A stretch of 64,000 bases of DNA from Conus ventricosus (taxonomy: Eukaryota > Mollusca > Gastropoda > Neogastropoda > Conidae): positions 1,287,306 through 1,351,305 of the forward strand of contig CM031621.1 in assembly GCA_018398815.1 (NCBI GenBank), given 5' to 3'. Positions 60,342-64,000 of the stretch are shown here, piece by piece (within the stretch, counting starts at the first letter, position 1; each line of letters opens with the position of its first letter). The position numbers and the translations under genes are program-made. Below the pieces are notes generated by a model. That model was not told the origin of the DNA. It was given only the letters and a program-made list of their open reading frames with translations, and searched no databases.

Positions 60342-61494
60342 GGACTGGCTCAAAAGCCTAGGCCTCGCGGCCTATGTACGTCCCCTCTTCGTCAATACTT
60401 TTTGTTAAAAAGTATAGGTGTTGAAATGCAATTGTCATTTTGTTACACAAAGCCTAATATGGCATTTTAATCATCAAATTGGTTGAAAAGTTCCTTATAC
60501 TTTGGAATTACATCCAAGAGATTCTTGAACTTGTTAGTGTCTTCTGCAAATTTTATGTCAGTAGGGAGTTCATTCCATAAAGGGGCTACTCTGTGTGAAA
60601 AGGAAAATTTTCTTCTGTTAGTACGGCAGTGCTGAATAAATATCTTTCCTTCTGCATTTCTTGTGATGTTATGTTTTGAAAGAGAAAGAGTGAGTCAACA
60701 CAAACATTGTCAAATCCATTGAATATTTTATAAGTCTGTATAAGATCACCTCTTGTCCTTCTGCCTTTTAGTGAATGTAGATTCAAATATTGTAATCTTT
60801 CTGCATAAGATTTATCTTTGCATTCTTTTAATAGCTTTGTAGCACGTCTTTGAACTCTTTCTATTTGTGATGACTGTCTTTCAAGTATGGGCACCAAATC
60901 GCATTAGCATATTCCAAATGAGGTCTCACAAAAGATTTATAAAGTTTTAGGAATACCTCCTTATCTAAGTAAGAGAAACTTCTCCTTATGACACCCAACA
61001 TTTGATTGGCTTTATTAACTATTCTGCCAATATGTAGATCAAAAGACAACATGCTATCGAAAGTTACTCCCAAATCTTTTTCTTCTTTTAAGGTCTTTAT
61101 CTTCTGTAGCTGCCATTATGTCTCATATAATAAGCATGTTCCTGGTTGTTCTTTCCAATATGTAGCACACCACATTTAGAGATATTGAAGTACAGATTCC
61201 ATACATCAGACCAATTTTGGAGTTTATAAAGATCGTTTTGTAAATCTGAGAAGTGTGAAGTTTTATCGTACAGTTTTGTATCATCACAAATATTTTACAG
61301 GTGCTTTTTAATGATAATGGCAAGTCGTTTATAAACACTGTGAATAATATTGGGCCCAAGATGCTACCCTGAGGTATACCACTTAGAACCTTGGCTTTAT
61401 TAGATCTTTCACTACCTACTCTTACAAGCTGTACCCGATTTGTCAAAAATCCTTGTATCCATTTTAATAGTTTGCCAGATATACCATAAGCATG
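60342..61494 (-). mobile_element. CR1-like LINE, 3' half of RT
   Basis: Starts abruptly at the right inverted-repeat arm with YGISGKLLKWIQGFLTNRVQ (61,428-61,488), then SGIPQGSILGPILFTVFIND (motif B, about 61,325-61,385), LGVIRRSFSYLDKEVFLKLY, FVRPHLEYANAIWCPY (about 60,890-60,940), and IERVQRRATKLL with LHSLKGRRTRGDLIQTYKI to the C terminus (60,586). The catalytic FADD at about 61,281-61,292 is lost to a one-base deletion (KIF then out of frame). The region is otherwise clean, so this frameshift may be real. 5'-truncated fragment in the intron between exons 2 and 3. Confidence 0.9.
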
Positions 61495-61556
61495 TATTGG
61501 CTGTTGCTTCTTAGTGTGTTATTTGTTAATTCGATGTTTAAGGATTAGGCCTAATG
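61495..61556. repeat. Inverted repeat, right arm (62 bp)
   Basis: Reverse complement of 59,941-60,003. The CR1-like fragment ends exactly at its inner edge. Confidence 0.93.
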
Positions 61557-61995
61557 CGTTACTGTTATTTCATATTGGGTAGATTCTCATTGATTTTCAC
61601 ATGGTCATAGTTTACTCATTCTTTGATAATTATCCAACATCTTTACCCCATTTTCCCTATGCAATAACTATTTCACACACTTGTACACACTAATGCAAGT
61701 ACCGAAAAACACACGTATGTTCATATCAAACTTTCATATGCAGTCATCTCCCTCCCACTCTCCTATCCCTTCCCTTCTCCCCCATCCTTTCCCACCGTCT
61801 AATATCACTTTAAGTGAACAGACGTTAAACTGACTAACAACAACAAGCACACAAACACCTGCAAACACCTACATGAATGCACATCAGGAAAAACAGATTT
61901 AACTTCTGCAATCATGGACAGCATGTGATTAATGAAAATGATATCTGGCCAACATCAAGTAAGTGTTTCTGATTTCCTTCACTGGATACCCTCAG
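61557..61995. other. Unique intron sequence with retroposon-like tail
   Basis: At 61,815-61,845, GTGAACAGACGTTAAACTGA then ACTAACAACAACAAGC resembles the ACGTTAAAC(AAC)n 3' ends common in mollusc retroposons. No promoter boxes or ORF were identified. Confidence 0.35.
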
Positions 61996-62190
61996 AACTC
62001 TTTAATGAAGTGACTCTCTGTAAGCACAGGCAAACCCCAGACACACATGCTCCTTACTTGTAACTCTTTAATGAAGTGACTGTCTGTAAGCACAGGCAAA
62101 CCCCAGACACACATGCTCCTTACTTGTAACTCTTTAATAAAGTGACTCTCTGTAAGCGCAGGCAAACCTCCAGACACACATGCTCCTTAC
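61996..62190. repeat. 66-bp minisatellite made of exon 2 donor copies
   Basis: Three units of exactly 66 bp (starts 61,996, 62,062, 62,128) running into exon 2. On the minus strand each unit begins ACAAGTAAGGAGCATGTGTG, the donor of exon 2 (TTCAAGTAAGGAGC). In the exon frame the donor reads AAG TAA, so use of a distal unit adds an immediate stop. Confidence 0.95.
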
Positions 62191-62339
62191 TTGAACAGCT
62201 GGACGGCAGCCTCTCTGGCCAGTGCATGCCAGAGAGGGAAGGCCTCCAGCATCATCCGTGTGTAGAAGTCCTGTTCATAGGCATAGCGAATGATGCGTGT
62301 CTGACCATGAGAGCTTCCACGACTGTGAGGCAGAGGAAA
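62191..62339 (-). CDS. PIPOX: Sarcosine/pipecolate oxidase exon 2 (intact)
   Basis: A 149-bp exon, phase 0 at its start and ending two bases into a codon. Acceptor TTATGTCTCCAG, donor CTGTTCAA then GTAAGGAGC. It encodes [18 protein letters not shown], then [19 protein letters not shown] and AREAAVQLF. This matches vertebrate PIPOX '[30 protein letters not shown]' almost residue for residue. The SSHG.TRIIR block is the conserved FAD/active-site segment of monomeric sarcosine oxidase relatives. It should be preceded by an exon with the FAD GxGxxG; none is recognisable up to 64,000. Confidence 0.95.
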
Positions 62340-62694
62340 CTGGAGACATAAACAGAACATTTGTTGCCAACACACCGTGGGAGAACTAGCAAAAAAAGAA
62401 CAATTCATTAAAAAAAACCAGCATTAAGAACAAAAAAACCCCTGACACTAAATTAAAAAAAAAAGGGAAAATAACAAATGGCTTGACCAGTTCGTGTAAC
62501 ACAGTTCATCTCTCAATAACTGCCACCTCTAAACATTCTGATAAATTGAGCTTTTATGGAAGAAAACCTTTGTTGGGTCAATGTGGGACAGACATAGAAA
62601 CAAATATTCCAGAAAAAAGTGTTTACAATCTTTGCTGGGAATTAAGTCTGGTGTTGCCAGAGAGACGAGTTCCAGACGAACGCACATTCATACC

Positions 62695-62736
<42 letters not shown>

Positions 62737-62950
62737 TACACACACAAACACTCACCCCACATGTGCGCACACACATACTTGCCACACACATGATTTTAAA
62801 GATATATCTAGTTCACATGCTGAAAAGAATTCCTCATGTAAAACAAGTATTTCAGAAAAGAGTGTTTGTTGGATGAAAATGTTGTTCAGGCACAGAGAAA
62901 ATCCTCCTGAAAAACAAGTCTTTAACCACTTCACTGGGGTTTCTCTTCAG
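62340..62950. other. Unique intron sequence with CT/CA microsatellite
   Basis: Contains (CT)n then (CA)n at 62,695-62,755. Plus-strand ORFs here cross the microsatellite and show no recognisable domain. Confidence 0.6.
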
Positions 62951-62954
62951 TCAT

Positions 62955-63265
62955 TTTAACCTTCACTGGGTCTCTTCAGTCTTTAACACTTCACTGGGTC
63001 TCTTCAGTCTTTAACGACTTCACTGGGTCTCTTCAGTCTTTACCCACTTCACTGGGTCTCTTCAGTCTTTAACCACTTCACTGGGTCTCTTCAGTCTTTA
63101 ACCACTTCACTGGGTCTCTTCAGTCTTTAACTCTTCACTGGGTCTCTTCAGTCTTTAAACCACTTCACTGGGTCTCTTCAGTCTTTAACCACATCACTGG
63201 GTCTCTTCAGTCTTTAACCACATCACTGGGTCTCTTCAGTCTTTAACCACTTCACTGGGTCTCTC
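62955..63265. repeat. 29-bp minisatellite
   Basis: About 11 units of 29 bp (TTCAGTCTTTAACCACTTCA then CTGGGTCTC), low divergence, in a clean part of the sequence. Confidence 0.95.
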
Positions 63266-63593
63266 AAACCTCCTGCTTCTGCTAGTCTCTAGACTAGTTG
63301 CCAATGAACTGTTGGTAATGCAAAAAACAAAAACAAAAAATATTTTTAAAAAACCTTTGGAATTGCTGTGCCATTACTGTAACATCAGAAAAAAAACTAG
63401 GTCAGTTCCCTTTCTGTTTGTATGGGCAACACGCTGCATTCTTGGTCTAATGATGTGGCCTTTCAAACAAATAAAATGGAAGCAAAACATTGATTTTGTG
63501 ATCTGATTATCTCTGCCCTCATATGACCCCTGGAAATCTAAGGTCGCAAGGGTTTACATCAAGAGACACAAGGTGACAAACAGACGGCATTAC
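63265..63593. other. Unique sequence, nothing recognised
   Basis: About 330 bp, AT-rich, no ORF with recognisable domain. Confidence 0.6.
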
Positions 63594-63680
63594 CATGGCT
63601 GTCCCATCCTCCTGACCTGCCATCACATTGCTTGGCACTCTCCAAGTGAGATTAAGGTCTGACCAAAGGTTGTAATTCAC
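63594..63680 (-). CDS. Possible coding exon of unknown gene
   Basis: On the minus strand an acceptor GTGCGTACTTTCAG precedes an 87-nt (29-codon) open stretch reading VNYNLWSDLNLTWRVPSNVM then AGQEDGTAM, followed by a donor ATG/GTAATGCC. Composition and splice signals look real. It is not the oxidase exon 1. It may belong to a neighbouring gene on the same strand, be an upstream exon of the oxidase transcript, or be chance. I do not recognise the protein. Confidence 0.35.
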
Positions 63681-64000
63681 CTGAAAGTACGCACACACTT
63701 GCAAAAGTGAAACATCTAGAGCAGTATAAAATCAATGTTTTTACATTTATCTAATTTTGCGCTGCTGAAGTGAAGGTATGCTTTAGAATTAACTTCTGCC
63801 CACCACACAAATTTCCCAGAGCAAAGCAGCTTGCAGAAACCTCTTTCCACTACATCGCGCTGCCCTCATTTCTCTTCTTTTATGTCTGATTTATATGGGA
63901 TGACTCCCTGTCAGGCTTTAACCACATGTGCAGAGAACGGTGAAGAAGTATCAACGCCAGATTTCCATAGAAATATGGATTTTGTGATCTGGTTCCTGTT
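63681..64000. other. Unique sequence, nothing recognised
   Basis: About 320 bp up to the window edge without a supported feature. Confidence 0.6.

Noticed and set aside
62483..62959. 158-codon plus ORF
   Set aside because: Crosses a CT/CA microsatellite and has no recognisable domain; the gene signal nearby is on the minus strand.

Overview
The window is eukaryotic, intron-rich animal DNA. LINE families (an RNase H-bearing I/Jockey-type element, an L2-like element, a CR1-like element), abundant minisatellites and a retroposon-like tail (GACGTTAAAC then AAC repeats) fit a mollusc, probably a gastropod. That placement is inference. There are no bacterial-style operons, and nearly all long ORFs are low-complexity readings of tandem repeats.

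The one cellular gene I can support is on the minus strand: a peroxisomal sarcosine/L-pipecolate oxidase homologue (PIPOX family, FAD amine oxidase). Its exons lie about 36-44 kb apart. Exon 2 is at 62,191-62,339, exon 3 at 41,738-41,971 (second copy 56,995-57,199), exon 4 at 26,575-26,763 and exon 5 at 18,445-18,594 (second copy about 22,443-22,585). Exon 1 (FAD GxGxxG) and the C-terminal exons are not seen. Exon numbers are provisional and follow the vertebrate gene. A second possible exon of unknown identity is at 63,594-63,680 (minus).

Layout: 1-16.3 kb, one 35-bp satellite. 16.3-19.85 kb, block A (inverted repeat, homopolymer tracts, 56-bp array, exon 5, 50-bp array, 77-bp array). 19.85-20.29 kb, the satellite again. 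20.29-23.9 kb, block A', a noisy second copy of block A. 23.9-25.9 kb, 45-bp and 30-bp arrays. 26.6 kb, exon 4 with a 95-bp array. 27.4-28.36 kb, 52-bp array, interrupted by a 10.8-kb LINE (28.36-39.14 kb, minus) and resuming at 39.14-40.15 kb. Then 25-bp and 49-bp arrays, exon 3, a 47-bp array, a GT tract and an L2-like LINE to 44.42 kb. At 44,421 the sequence jumps back and repeats 29.06-44.42 kb as a second, much noisier 15.2-kb copy to 59.6 kb. 59.6-61.56 kb, microsatellites and a CR1-like fragment inside a 62-63-bp inverted repeat. 62-64 kb, exon 2, its 66-bp array, a 29-bp array and unique sequence.

The most striking pattern is that all four recognised exons touch a minisatellite whose unit contains a copy of that exon's own splice site: acceptors for exons 4 and 5, donors for exons 2 and 3. 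Most other arrays in the introns also carry a splice-site-like motif on the coding strand. This suggests that exon edges seeded the minisatellites and left arrays of redundant splice sites.

Sequence quality is uneven. The two large duplications and the pure C/G runs (including 154 C) look more like assembly or consensus artefacts than biology: the copies carry different indels in the same exons.
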